Assembly (NCBI RefSeq): GCF_900112585.1
Contig: NZ_FOLY01000003.1
Span: forward strand, 248,001-312,000
Length of the DNA: 64,000 nt
Direction of reading: 5' to 3'
Origin: Kushneria avicenniae
GTDB taxonomy: Bacteria > Pseudomonadota > Gammaproteobacteria > Pseudomonadales > Halomonadaceae
A program made the translations under genes and the position numbers. Below, in pieces: positions 46,193 to 54,810 of the stretch. The number at the start of each line of letters is the position of its first letter. The stretch's first letter is position 1. Under the pieces are notes generated by a model. That model did not search any database and was not told the origin of the DNA. It saw only the letters and a list, made by a program, of their open reading frames with translations.

Positions 46193-47008
46193 ATGGCACA
46201 GCAGGCATCGACCTCTCCTGAAGCCGCTCAGATGATCCGCGACATCAGCGACATTCACTTTGTCTCCATCGCGCTGATCATCCTGGGCACCTGGTTTGCC
46301 GTCACGCTGGTCAAGCGAACCCTGCCCTGGATTGCCGAGCGTGGCCCCAATCGGCTGCGACTATGGCTGCTGGGGGCGGTACCGATCTTTCGTCTGGTGG
46401 CCACAGCGCTGGCCGTGGCCTGGATCATACCGCTGGTATTCAAGGTGACCGTGGAGAACTTTCTGGTCATTGCCGGCGCGATCGGTGTGGCCGTCGGCTT
46501 TGCCTTCAAGGACTACATCAGCAGTCTGATTGCCGGGGTCGTCGCTCAGTTTGAAACGCCCTGGCGTGCCGGCGACTGGGTGAAGATCGGCAGCGACTAC
46601 GGTGAAGTCCGCTCGGTCGGCATGCGCGCCATCAAACTTCGCACCCTGCACGATGACATCATCACGGTGCCGAACCTGAAGCTCTGGGACAGCAACGTTG
46701 CCAATTCCAACGATGGCGAGCGCACGCTGATGTGCGTGGCCGATTTTTATATCGCGCCCCACTTCGATACACAGCGCATGCGCGCTGCCCTGCGCGATGT
46801 TGCCCTCACCAGCGCCTGGCTGTGCTATGACAAGCCCATCATTGTTTTTGTCGAACAGACCGAGGTGGGCACGCACATTGAACTGCGCTGCTATCCGTTC
46901 GAGATGCGCGACCAGGGACACTTCATCAGTGACCTGACCGTGCGCGGCAAGGAGGCGATCCGGGCGCTGGGCGCCAGGGAAGTGGCCGCACCGGCGGCGG
47001 CGTCCTGA
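46193..47008 (+). CDS. MscS-family mechanosensitive channel
   Basis: The protein has 271 residues; AAGGAG lies 5 bases before the ATG at 46193. Three hydrophobic segments precede the pore helix/beta domain: IAGAIGVAVGFAFKDYISSLIAGVVAQFETPWRAGDWVKIGSDYGEV matches TM3 and the MscS beta domain. The C-terminal vestibule domain is shorter than in E. coli MscS. It should release solutes on osmotic downshock, which is important in a halophile. It is paired with the uncharacterised ATPase-like gene. Confidence 0.87.
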   Translation: MAQQASTSPEAAQMIRDISDIHFVSIALIILGTWFAVTLVKRTLPWIAERGPNRLRLWLLGAVPIFRLVATALAVAWIIPLVFKVTVENFLVIAGAIGVAVGFAFKDYISSLIAGVVAQFETPWRAGDWVKIGSDYGEVRSVGMRAIKLRTLHDDIITVPNLKLWDSNVANSNDGERTLMCVADFYIAPHFDTQRMRAALRDVALTSAWLCYDKPIIVFVEQTEVGTHIELRCYPFEMRDQGHFISDLTVRGKEAIRALGAREVAAPAAAS

Positions 47009-47045
47009 ACCATCGTCACCGCGGCACCGAAGGCAGGTTCCGGGG

Positions 47046-48431
47046 TCACGCCGGTCCGGCCGCGATGTCGGCTTTTTCCGGCGCTCCGCTGGCACGCGCC
47101 TGCAGCTGGCGACGAATGCGATCCATGTCGTCATCACCCAGCCCGAAGCGCCAGATAGCAACGTTCATGGCCACGCAGATGGCCGCCGGAATCAGGGTCA
47201 GCATCAGGGTGATCATCAAAAGCGCCGAGCTGCCCTGCTGCTCGAGACCGGCGTCATAGCCACCCCAGGAGAGCAGAAAGCCGATCAGACCACCACCGAA
47301 CGCCAGCCCCAGCTTGAGAAAGAACAGGTTGCCGGCAAAGGAGACCCCGGTCAGGCGATGACGGTGGCGCCATTCGCCGTAGTCCTCGGCATCAGCCATC
47401 AGTGCCCAGGAGATCGGCGTGCCGATACCATGGAAAAGGTTCACCAGTACGAACACGGTCGTGGCGACGACCAACAGGCTGCCCGGCACCACAAACAGCG
47501 CTATCGACGCCAGAATCAGTAAAGCGGTACTGGCCATGAATACGCTTCGCTTGCTGATGCGCCCGGTGATCAGAGGCGAAATCGCCGTACCCGCCATCTT
47601 GCCCACCACACCCAGCGTCACGAAGATAGAAATCCCGGTAGCGCCAAGGCCCAGCACCCAGTCGGCGTAATATACGGCGGCCCCCTGCCGCAGGAAGAAC
47701 TGCAGGGCCTGCAGAAAGGTAATGCTCAGGATGATGCGCCATTTGGGATTGGCCGCCAGGGTACGCAGGTCTCGCCAGGGATTGCGGCTCCCCTGTTCGG
47801 CCGGCACAACGCGCTCGCGCACGGTGGCAAAGCAGAAGCCGAACATGAACAGCGCCATCACGCACATCAGCCCCATGGCGATCTGAAAGCCGCGCGCCTC
47901 GTCGCCATCCCCGATCCACGCCACCAGCGGCAAAAGGCCACTGTTGAGAATCAGATAGGCCACGCCTACCAGAACGAAACGCCATGACTGACACGACACG
48001 CGCTCACGATGGTCATCGGTAATCACGCCGCCCAGCGCACAGTAGGGAATGTTGACGGCGGTGTAGAGCAGCGACATCACGCCATAGGTGACGAAGGCAT
48101 AGATAATCCTGCCCTGATCCGACCAGTCCGGCGTGGTAAACATCAATACGCAGGCAATCGCCAGTGGCACCGGAACGAACAGGATCCATGGGCGAAAACG
48201 GCCCCAGCGGCTTCGGGTGCGATCGGCAAGGGCGCCCATCAGCGGGTCGGTGACGGCATCCACGAAACGCATCGACAGAAAAATGGTGCCGACCATCGCC
48301 GGCGAAATGCCGTAAACGTCGGTATAGAAATACGACAGGTACATCACCACGGCGGCAAAGGTCATGTTGTTGCCGGCGTCGCCCATGCCAAAGCCGATTT
48401 TCTCGAGTGTGCTGATACTGCCCCTGGCCAT
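47046..48431 (-). CDS. GPH-family sugar:cation symporter (copy 1)
   Basis: The protein has 461 residues and 12 helices. The MelB/XynP group is shown by KIGFGMGDAGNNMTFAAVVMYLSYFYTDVYG, FVDAVTDPLMGALADRTRSRWGRFRPWIL and HRERVSCQSWRFV. It is strongly similar throughout to the second symporter at 50411. Position beside the GH51 arabinofuranosidase suggests uptake of arabinosides or pentose oligomers. It is downstream of the arabinofuranosidase on the same strand but has its own gap of 430 bp. Confidence 0.9.
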   Translation of the reverse strand: MARGSISTLEKIGFGMGDAGNNMTFAAVVMYLSYFYTDVYGISPAMVGTIFLSMRFVDAVTDPLMGALADRTRSRWGRFRPWILFVPVPLAIACVLMFTTPDWSDQGRIIYAFVTYGVMSLLYTAVNIPYCALGGVITDDHRERVSCQSWRFVLVGVAYLILNSGLLPLVAWIGDGDEARGFQIAMGLMCVMALFMFGFCFATVRERVVPAEQGSRNPWRDLRTLAANPKWRIILSITFLQALQFFLRQGAAVYYADWVLGLGATGISIFVTLGVVGKMAGTAISPLITGRISKRSVFMASTALLILASIALFVVPGSLLVVATTVFVLVNLFHGIGTPISWALMADAEDYGEWRHRHRLTGVSFAGNLFFLKLGLAFGGGLIGFLLSWGGYDAGLEQQGSSALLMITLMLTLIPAAICVAMNVAIWRFGLGDDDMDRIRRQLQARASGAPEKADIAAGPA

Positions 48432-48648
48432 CCCTCTCTCCCCGCAGGAATCGAATCACAGCGGCCCGAATTCATCAGACCGCCCATCGTTAGACCCTAT
48501 GAGGGCCACCACGCGGGGCACCAATGCACATACCAATAACAGCAATAACTGATATGTTATCGATCGAACAAGTCAGCTGATAAGACAGAATTTTTTGGCC
48601 GCATCCTTTTTCAGGGCCCACACAAAGGTTGTAGCGACCATCCGGAAT

Positions 48649-48657
48649 CATTGGTCG
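48649..48657. promoter_or_regulatory. CATTGGTCG motif upstream of symporter copy 1
   Basis: CATTGGTCG at 48649-48657 is the reverse complement of CGACCAATG, found twice upstream of symporter copy 2 (52011 and 52076). It may be a shared regulator site for arabinoside genes. A palindrome ATAACTGATATGTTAT lies nearer the start (about 48545-48560). Confidence 0.35.
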
Positions 48658-48713
48658 AAGACAACCGGACGGCCGCACGAATGCCCCAACCTGCCAGGCC
48701 CTCACGGTAGACA

Positions 48714-48729
48714 TGTTTCACATGAAACA
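48714..48729. promoter_or_regulatory. parS: parS-like site with one mismatch
   Basis: TGTTTCACATGAAACA differs from the parS consensus only at the central G (position 9). It lies in the non-coding gap between the arabinofuranosidase and symporter copy 1, 5.1 kb from the perfect site at 43631. Confidence 0.7.
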
Positions 48730-48780
48730 ACGTATCGGCACCTGACGATGCTTGCGCCCCTTCAATCTGTCGGCAGTATT

Positions 48781-48813
48781 AAAAAAACCGGCGCCGCCTC
48801 ATGGCGACGCCGG
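48781..48813 (-). terminator. Intrinsic terminator of the arabinofuranosidase gene
   Basis: On the minus strand a GC-rich hairpin (GCCGGCG core arms with one mismatch) is followed by seven T. It lies 50 bases after the arabinofuranosidase stop. Confidence 0.82.
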
Positions 48814-48862
48814 CCTGGCCAACGTGTCACATGTTTTACGCCGGCCCATCCAGCCCCGAGTA

Positions 48863-50377
48863 TCAGATGCCGACCGACAGGCGAATCACGTGATAGCTCA
48901 GCGGCGCCAGGCTGCCCTTGAGCGCGCCGTCTTCCACACCCACACCTTCGCCCTTCACCGGTCGCACCTGACCCGGCTGGCTGGCCGTGTTGACGACCTT
49001 CATCTGCGGATGATTCAGACACTGATGCTCAATCAGCCGAGCGCTGTCAAAGCCGTGCAGGGCCACATCGAGATTCAGCGCCTCCTTCTGATGGCGATTG
49101 ACAGCAAAGAGCGTCACGAATCCGCCCGCTTCATCGTGAACGGCCGCAATATCCAGACACGGCACCTCCTCCAGTTCACGGGTCTGATAGGTGGGGCCAT
49201 CGACGGTCAGCTGTAGCGCCCGGCCACGGCCGTAGCGCGAGGCAAACATCAGCGGATAAAAGATGGTCTGGCGCCAGGCATCGCCGCCGGTGTCGGTCAT
49301 GATCGGCGCAATCACATTGACCAGCTGGGCGATACAGGCAATGCGCACCCGATCGGAGCGGCGAATGAAGGTGTTGAGCACGCAGCCGATCAAAAGCGCA
49401 TCCTCGACGTTGTAGACGTCCTCGAGAATCGGCGGCGCGAACGGCCAGTCGGTGCCTTCCAGCACGCGGCGATCCTGCGCCACGCTGTGATACCAGACGT
49501 TCCACTCGTCAAAGCAGATGTGCACCTGATGGCGGGTGCGTTTTTTGGCCTTGATGTAGTCGATGACGCCGGCAATCGAGACGATATAGCGATCAAGCTG
49601 CTCGGCGATCGCCAGATAGTCGCCAAGCTGATCCTCGTGGTTGGTGAAATACATGTGCAGCGAGATGTAGTCCACCGTCTCGTAGCAGTGATCCAGCACG
49701 GTGGCTTCCCACTCCGGATAGCTCGCCATGCCCGGGTTGGACGAGCCGCAGGCTACCAGCTCCAGCGAGCGGTCATAGGCCTTGAGCGCCTTGCCGGTTT
49801 CGTTGGCGAGATGACCGTACTCCGCCGCGCTCTTGTGACCGATCTGCCAGGGGCCATCCATCTCGTTGCCCAGACACCACAGCCGCACATTCCAGGGATC
49901 CTTGCGGCCGTTTTTGATGCGCTCATCGCTCCAGGCGCTGCCGCCGGGATGGTTGACGTACTCCAGAAAATTGCGCGCCTCATCGATGCCGCGCGAGCCC
50001 AGATTGACTGCCAGCATCATCTCGATACCGGCCTGCTCGCACCAGTCGGCAAATTCATGAATGCCCACCTGGTTGGATTCGCGGCTGTGCCAGGCCAGAT
50101 CCAGCCGCACTGGACGCTCATCGCGCGGGCCAATGCCGTCCTCCCAGTTATACGCCGAGACAAAGTTGCCGCCCGGATAGCGCACCAGCGGCGGCGCCAG
50201 CTCGCGCACCAGTGACAGTACATCCTGGCGAAATCCCTGGGCATCGGCCTGAGGATGGCCGGGCTCATAAATACCGCCGTAGATGGCGCGGCCCATGTGC
50301 TCAAGAAAGGCACTGTAAAGGCGCCCATCGATAGTACTGGTGACAAAGTCGCGGTGCAGGGTCACGCGGGTCTGCAT
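48863..50377 (-). CDS. abfA: GH51 alpha-N-arabinofuranosidase
   Basis: The protein has 504 residues. The acid/base region is LWCLGNEMDGPWQIGHK and the nucleophile region VHICFDEWNVWY, as in GH51. RYPGGNFVSAYNWEDGIGPRDERPVRLDLAW is also characteristic. No signal peptide is present, so it works in the cytoplasm on imported arabinosides, releasing L-arabinose. Flanking GPH symporters on both sides, same strand, would supply the substrate. The symporter copy 2 stop is 34 bases upstream, so these two are probably one operon. Confidence 0.92.
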   Translation of the reverse strand: MQTRVTLHRDFVTSTIDGRLYSAFLEHMGRAIYGGIYEPGHPQADAQGFRQDVLSLVRELAPPLVRYPGGNFVSAYNWEDGIGPRDERPVRLDLAWHSRESNQVGIHEFADWCEQAGIEMMLAVNLGSRGIDEARNFLEYVNHPGGSAWSDERIKNGRKDPWNVRLWCLGNEMDGPWQIGHKSAAEYGHLANETGKALKAYDRSLELVACGSSNPGMASYPEWEATVLDHCYETVDYISLHMYFTNHEDQLGDYLAIAEQLDRYIVSIAGVIDYIKAKKRTRHQVHICFDEWNVWYHSVAQDRRVLEGTDWPFAPPILEDVYNVEDALLIGCVLNTFIRRSDRVRIACIAQLVNVIAPIMTDTGGDAWRQTIFYPLMFASRYGRGRALQLTVDGPTYQTRELEEVPCLDIAAVHDEAGGFVTLFAVNRHQKEALNLDVALHGFDSARLIEHQCLNHPQMKVVNTASQPGQVRPVKGEGVGVEDGALKGSLAPLSYHVIRLSVGI

Positions 50378-50410
50378 GGGGTTCTCCCGTTATAGAGATC
50401 GGTGTCGATA

Positions 50411-51832
50411 TCAGGTGGTCGCCGGACGAGCGGCACCACCGGCGTGATTGGAATCGGTCCGACTCGGATCTGTCTGGCTCGAACGGTCACCGGCCCGCGA
50501 TTCCAGATCGACGCGGATGCGATCCATTTCGGCGTCATCCAGTCCAAAGCGCCAGCCGGCCAGTGTCATCAGCGCACTGACCAGTGCCGGAATCAGGGTA
50601 AAGAGCAGCACGATCATGGTCAGCGCCGACTCGCTCTGGGCATCGGCACCACCCACATAGCCGCCCAGCGACAGCATGTAGCCGACCAGACCACCGGCGG
50701 CGGCCAGTCCCAGTTTCAAAAAGAAGAGATTGCCGGCAAAGGAGACGCCGGTATTGCGATAGCCGCTCTGCCACTCGCCATAGTCTTCGGCATCGGCCAT
50801 GAAGGCCCAGGCAATCGGTGTGCCGATGCCGTGGCAGATATTGATCACAAGCACCACGATCGCGGCCGGAATGACCTGATCCCCCGGTACGAAATAGAGC
50901 GCCACGCAGGCCGCGACCAGCGCGACGGAGCTTGCGATGAACACGCGCAGCTTGGTCGAACGCCGGGTCAGAAACGGCGAGATGGCCGTACCCGCCATGC
51001 CGCCGAATACCCCGGAGGTCACAAAGATCGAAATGCCGGCCGCCCCGAGCCCCAGCACCCAGGTGGCGTAGTAGATCGCTGCGCCCTGACGCAGAAAGAA
51101 CTGAAAGGCCTGCAAAAAGGTGATCGACAGCACCTGGCGCCACTTGGGGTTGGCCGCCAGCGTTTTAAGATCCTTGATCAGCCCGCTGGAGGTATTCTCC
51201 ACCGGCTGGACGCGCTCGCGCACGGTGGCAAAACAGAAGCCGAACATGAACAGCGCAATCACGCACATCAACCCCATGGTGATCTGAAAGCCACGGGCCT
51301 GATCACCCTCGCCGAACCACTCGACCAGCGGCATCAGCGTCGAGTTGAGAATCAGATAGGCCACGCCCACCAGCACGAAGCGCCACGACTGACACGACAC
51401 CCGCTCGCGGTGGTCGCTGGTCACGACCCCACCCAGTGCGCAGTAGGGAATGTTGACGGCGGTATAGAGCAGAGACATCACCGCATAGGTCACAAAGGCG
51501 TAAATCACCTTGCCCTGATCCGACCAGTCCGGCGTGGTGAACATCAGTACGCAGGCCACCGCCAGCGGCACCGGAATGAACAGAATCCAGGGACGAAAGC
51601 GACCCCAACGGCTGCGGGTGCGATCGGCAATGGCGCCCATGATCGGGTCGGTGATGGCATCGACGAAGCGCATTGACAGAAAAATGGTGCCGACCACGGC
51701 CGGCGAAATGCCGTAGACATCCGTATAGAAGTAGGAGAGATACATGACCACGGCGGCAAAGGTCATGTTGTTGCCGGCGTCCCCCATACCGAAGCCGATC
51801 TTCTCGACAACGCTGATGCTGCCCTTTTTCAT
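50411..51832 (-). CDS. GPH-family sugar:cation symporter (copy 2)
   Basis: The protein has 473 residues from the ATG at 51832 (AGGAG 6 bases upstream on the minus strand). It is a close paralogue of the 47046 symporter: the first 170 residues differ at only a few positions, while the C-terminal tail is longer and rich in Ser, Asp and Thr. It carries the same GPH motifs (FVDAITDPIMGAIADRTRSRWG). It is first in the symporter-arabinofuranosidase operon. Confidence 0.9.
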   Translation of the reverse strand: MKKGSISVVEKIGFGMGDAGNNMTFAAVVMYLSYFYTDVYGISPAVVGTIFLSMRFVDAITDPIMGAIADRTRSRWGRFRPWILFIPVPLAVACVLMFTTPDWSDQGKVIYAFVTYAVMSLLYTAVNIPYCALGGVVTSDHRERVSCQSWRFVLVGVAYLILNSTLMPLVEWFGEGDQARGFQITMGLMCVIALFMFGFCFATVRERVQPVENTSSGLIKDLKTLAANPKWRQVLSITFLQAFQFFLRQGAAIYYATWVLGLGAAGISIFVTSGVFGGMAGTAISPFLTRRSTKLRVFIASSVALVAACVALYFVPGDQVIPAAIVVLVINICHGIGTPIAWAFMADAEDYGEWQSGYRNTGVSFAGNLFFLKLGLAAAGGLVGYMLSLGGYVGGADAQSESALTMIVLLFTLIPALVSALMTLAGWRFGLDDAEMDRIRVDLESRAGDRSSQTDPSRTDSNHAGGAARPATT

Positions 51833-52009
51833 GTTGTTCTCCTGCGTGAGCGCGGCACACTTCGATCGCCACACAGAACGATCGTTTGGGCGGCGGACCG
51901 ATTGGTTCGGCAACCCGAGCATAAGGAGATGTGCAAGTGCTTCACTAATAGCCGCCCGACCATCAAGACATACCCATCCGGTTATGACTTTCATCAGGTG
52001 ATTGAAAAA

Positions 52010-52086
52010 ACGACCAATGTCGTCGTTACAGGGGCCGGCAAAGCTGCCAAAGTTGTAGACTCCAGCCATTGATTACGACCAATGGC
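52010..52086. promoter_or_regulatory. Candidate operators upstream of symporter copy 2
   Basis: Two inverted repeats lie here: ACGACCAATGTCGT (52010-52023, 5-bp arms) and GCCATTG/CAATGGC arms at 52065-52086. Both contain CGACCAATG (52011-52019 and 52076-52084), which recurs inverted before symporter copy 1. No local sugar regulator gene is present. Confidence 0.45.
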
Positions 52087-52123
52087 GAAGATCAGATGGT
52101 GTGAAACAGGAAAGGAGTCATTG

Positions 52124-52462
52124 GTGTCGACACTGAGCTGGGAAGAGTTTTCGAAAGTCGAGCTGCGCGTCGGGCGCATCACGCACGCCGAGGTCTTTGA
52201 AAAGGCACGCCGGCCGGCCTATGTGCTGCAGGTGGATTTCGGCCCCGAGATTGGCGTGCGCAAGTCCAGCGCCCAGATCACCGAGCTGTATGACCCCGAC
52301 GCCCTCGTGGGTCGCCTGGTCGTCGCGGTGACCAACTTCCCGCCCAAACAGATCGGCCCGATCATGTCGGAGTGCCTGGTCACCGGCTTTCACAACGAGG
52401 ATGGGGCCGTGGCGCTGTGCGTGCCGGATCAGGACGTACCGCTCGGCACCCGGCTGATGTAG
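52124..52462 (+). CDS. CsaA-like tRNA-binding-domain protein
   Basis: The protein has 112 residues with a GTG start at 52124, 6 bases after AAAGGAG (a TTG one codon earlier is possible). The OB-fold of the EMAP/Arc1p type is seen in FSKVELRVGRITHAEVFEKARRPAYVLQVDFG, GVRKSSAQIT and KQIGPIMSECLVTGF. CsaA proteins bind tRNA and were reported as export chaperones in Bacillus. It is followed after 10 bases by an HD hydrolase gene, probably as an operon. Confidence 0.85.
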   Translation: MSTLSWEEFSKVELRVGRITHAEVFEKARRPAYVLQVDFGPEIGVRKSSAQITELYDPDALVGRLVVAVTNFPPKQIGPIMSECLVTGFHNEDGAVALCVPDQDVPLGTRLM

Positions 52463-52472
52463 CCCGGACGCC

Positions 52473-53129
52473 ATGACCGCCCTCTTCTTTCCGCATCAGG
52501 CGCTGGCCGACACCCTGCTGGCCTGTCTGCCTGATGCCTTCGATGGCGCCCACGATCTCGCCCATCTCGAACGCGTATGGCGCAACGTGCAGTGCATTGC
52601 CGCCGAGGAAGGCGGCGACCGCGCGCTGCTGCTGGCCGCTACCGTCCTGCATGATGGCGTCCATGTAGCGAAAAACGACCCGCGCCGGGCGCAGGCCTCG
52701 CAACTGGCCGCCGATCAGGCGCGGGAAATTCTCTCGACGACTGGCTGGGAATCGCCCCGCATTGAAGCCGTGGCGCACGCCATCGAGGCACACAGCTTCT
52801 CGGCAGGCATCACTCCACAAACGCTGGAAGCCCGAATTCTGCAGGACGCCGACCGGCTCGATTCGCTGGGCGCACTGGGTGTAGCGCGCTGTTTCTACAC
52901 CGCCGGGCAGATGGGCGGCGCGCTGTATGATCCGTTCGATCCGCAGGCTGATGGGCGGGCGCTGGACGATCAACGCTTCACGCTGGATCACTTTCAGACC
53001 AAGCTTCTGACGCTCAAAGAGGGCTTTCAGACCGCCACCGGTCGGCGACTGGCAGCGCAGCGCCATGCACGACTTCTGGCCTTTCGGGACGCTCTGCTGG
53101 AAGAGATCGGCGAGACGCCTGCCCGGTAA
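52473..53129 (+). CDS. HD-domain phosphohydrolase
   Basis: The protein has 218 residues. Metal ligands of the HD fold are His in HDLAHLERVW near residue 28, His-Asp in TVLHDGVHV near 60, and Asp in ARILQDADRLDSLG near 125. It resembles the YedJ/YpgQ-type group that acts on nucleotides or similar phosphates. The stop of the convergent MocR gene lies 9 bases away. Confidence 0.85.
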   Translation: MTALFFPHQALADTLLACLPDAFDGAHDLAHLERVWRNVQCIAAEEGGDRALLLAATVLHDGVHVAKNDPRRAQASQLAADQAREILSTTGWESPRIEAVAHAIEAHSFSAGITPQTLEARILQDADRLDSLGALGVARCFYTAGQMGGALYDPFDPQADGRALDDQRFTLDHFQTKLLTLKEGFQTATGRRLAAQRHARLLAFRDALLEEIGETPAR

Positions 53130-53137
53130 TGCAGGCC

Positions 53138-54541
53138 TCAGTCGGCCGCGCCAGGATCAAACAGCGACGCCATTTCCGGGGTGAAATGTGCCACATTGAT
53201 GCGCAGCGCATCCTCACGGCGATTACCGACGGTGAACACCGACCCTGGCAGCAGCAGCACATCATGCTCGGCCAGCCGACGGATGAAGGCGTCCATGTCC
53301 CGAATGCCGGGATGACGTGCCCACAGGAACATGCCACCCTCGGGGATAATGTCAAAGGTCCAGCCGCGGTCTTCCAGCAGCTTGCGGGTCGATGCCTGCT
53401 GCGCCATCAGGTCTCGCTGCACCTTGCGCATGTGGCGCAGATAGGAGCCATCGGAGAGGATCGTGTTCACGAAACGCTCGCAGAAGCTCGGTACCGACAC
53501 CGAGGTCAACAGCTTCAGTTGTAACAGCGGTTCGATCATCTCGGCGCAGCAGGCGATATAGCCGATGCGCAGCGATGAGGAGAGCGACTTCGAGAAGCTG
53601 CCGATGTAGATCACGTGATCCAGATCATCCAGATCGGCGAAACTCTGATGATCACCGCTGGAAAAGTCACCATAGACGTCATCCTCGATGATCAGAAAAT
53701 CATGCGCGATGGCCAGACGCAGAAGGTCAAAGGCGTTGCGCGCCGAGAGGCTGCCGCCGGTCGGATTGTGAAAGGTGCTGTTGCAGACCAGCGCCCGAAC
53801 CCGACGGCGGGTGAGCAGCTCGGCAATAAAGGCCGTATCCGGCCCGGTGGGCGTACGCGGTACGCCGATCACTTCCCCCCCGCCCAGCGCAATCAGCTTG
53901 TTGAGATTGCCGTTGCCGGGTTCATCGACCAGCACCACATCGCCCGGGCGAATCAGCAGCCGAATGACCAGATCAAGGGCCTGAGTAGCCCCCAGCGTGG
54001 TGATGATCTGAGTGGGCGGCACGCTGGCGCGAGTCTTGTTCTGCAGGTGCCTGGACAGTTGCTGGCGCAGCGGCCGATAGCCCTGGATGTCGCCATATTC
54101 GACCAGTGCCCGCTGCTCCAGACGGGCCGTGCGGCGAATCGAGCGGGCCAGCAGCTCGGTGTTGCGCCATTCGGTCGGCAGCCAGCCGCCGCTGAGCTTG
54201 ATGGCCTCGGGGCGACTCTGCAGCAGGGCAAACATCGGGTCGGACGGGTGCATGGGCGACACTGCATCGCTGATCTCGCGCGCGGCAAGATCGGACAGCG
54301 TATCGGCCCGCTGCCCACCGCTACCCTGCCCGGCCAGATGCCCACTCACGAAATAGCCGCGACCCTGCTGCGCCTCGATCAGCCCTTCTGCTGCAAGCCG
54401 GTCATACGCACTGACAATGGCATGATGGCTGGTGCGGCTCTCGTTGATCTGATGACGAATGGAAGGCAGCCGCTGACCGGCCGACCACTCGCCTTTCAGC
54501 AAACGCTCCCGCATGCGCTGATAGAACATTTCACTGTTCAT
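53138..54541 (-). CDS. MocR-family regulator (GntR winged helix fused to an aminotransferase fold)
   Basis: The protein has 467 residues. The GntR winged helix (EMFYQRMRERLLKGEWSAGQRLPSIRHQ, RGYFVSG) occupies the first 70. A linker follows, then a PLP fold I domain with GDIQGYRPLRQQLSRHL, CNSTFHNPTGGSLSARN, IIEDDVYGDF and the lysine in YIGSFSKSLSSSLRIGYI. MocR proteins sense PLP-amino-acid adducts. It is divergent from the AlaX-MFS-PLP enzyme-SAT gene set and probably controls it in response to an amino acid or its adduct. Confidence 0.9.
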   Translation of the reverse strand: MNSEMFYQRMRERLLKGEWSAGQRLPSIRHQINESRTSHHAIVSAYDRLAAEGLIEAQQGRGYFVSGHLAGQGSGGQRADTLSDLAAREISDAVSPMHPSDPMFALLQSRPEAIKLSGGWLPTEWRNTELLARSIRRTARLEQRALVEYGDIQGYRPLRQQLSRHLQNKTRASVPPTQIITTLGATQALDLVIRLLIRPGDVVLVDEPGNGNLNKLIALGGGEVIGVPRTPTGPDTAFIAELLTRRRVRALVCNSTFHNPTGGSLSARNAFDLLRLAIAHDFLIIEDDVYGDFSSGDHQSFADLDDLDHVIYIGSFSKSLSSSLRIGYIACCAEMIEPLLQLKLLTSVSVPSFCERFVNTILSDGSYLRHMRKVQRDLMAQQASTRKLLEDRGWTFDIIPEGGMFLWARHPGIRDMDAFIRRLAEHDVLLLPGSVFTVGNRREDALRINVAHFTPEMASLFDPGAAD

Positions 54542-54654
54542 TCGACGGCTCTCCCGGGGCGCCGCTGATGCGATCCGATCACCTCTCCGGCTCGGAATCG
54601 GGCCGTACCGGCGCCCTGTTTATCCGAGGCTTTCAAATACTTCTCAACAATCTA

Positions 54655-54709
54655 TCACTGTTTGTTAAATCGCTCTAACAGTTCGCTGGAAATCTTTCTC
54701 ACTGTTTGT
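54655..54709. promoter_or_regulatory. Direct-repeat MocR operator candidate
   Basis: TCACTGTTTGT occurs at 54655-54665 and again at 54699-54709, a 44-bp (four-turn) spacing, with an inverted AACAGT at 54677-54682 between them. A degenerate copy, TCACTGTTCAT, covers the mocR start codon (54531-54541). Direct repeats are the usual MocR target form. Confidence 0.65.
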
Positions 54710-54810
54710 CCCGCAAGGCTTTAAACGTGTGAGCATCAGGACTGACGTTGCGACAACCGGTCCCTTTCATGTCCCTGTATCAGGCGTTTATCGACAGGAA
54801 GAAAAGTCAG

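Noticed and set aside
47046-51832. The two GPH symporters as a composite mobile element with long direct repeats
   Set aside because: Similarity is at protein level and spread over the genes; no terminal repeats or recombinase flank them, so ordinary gene duplication explains it.
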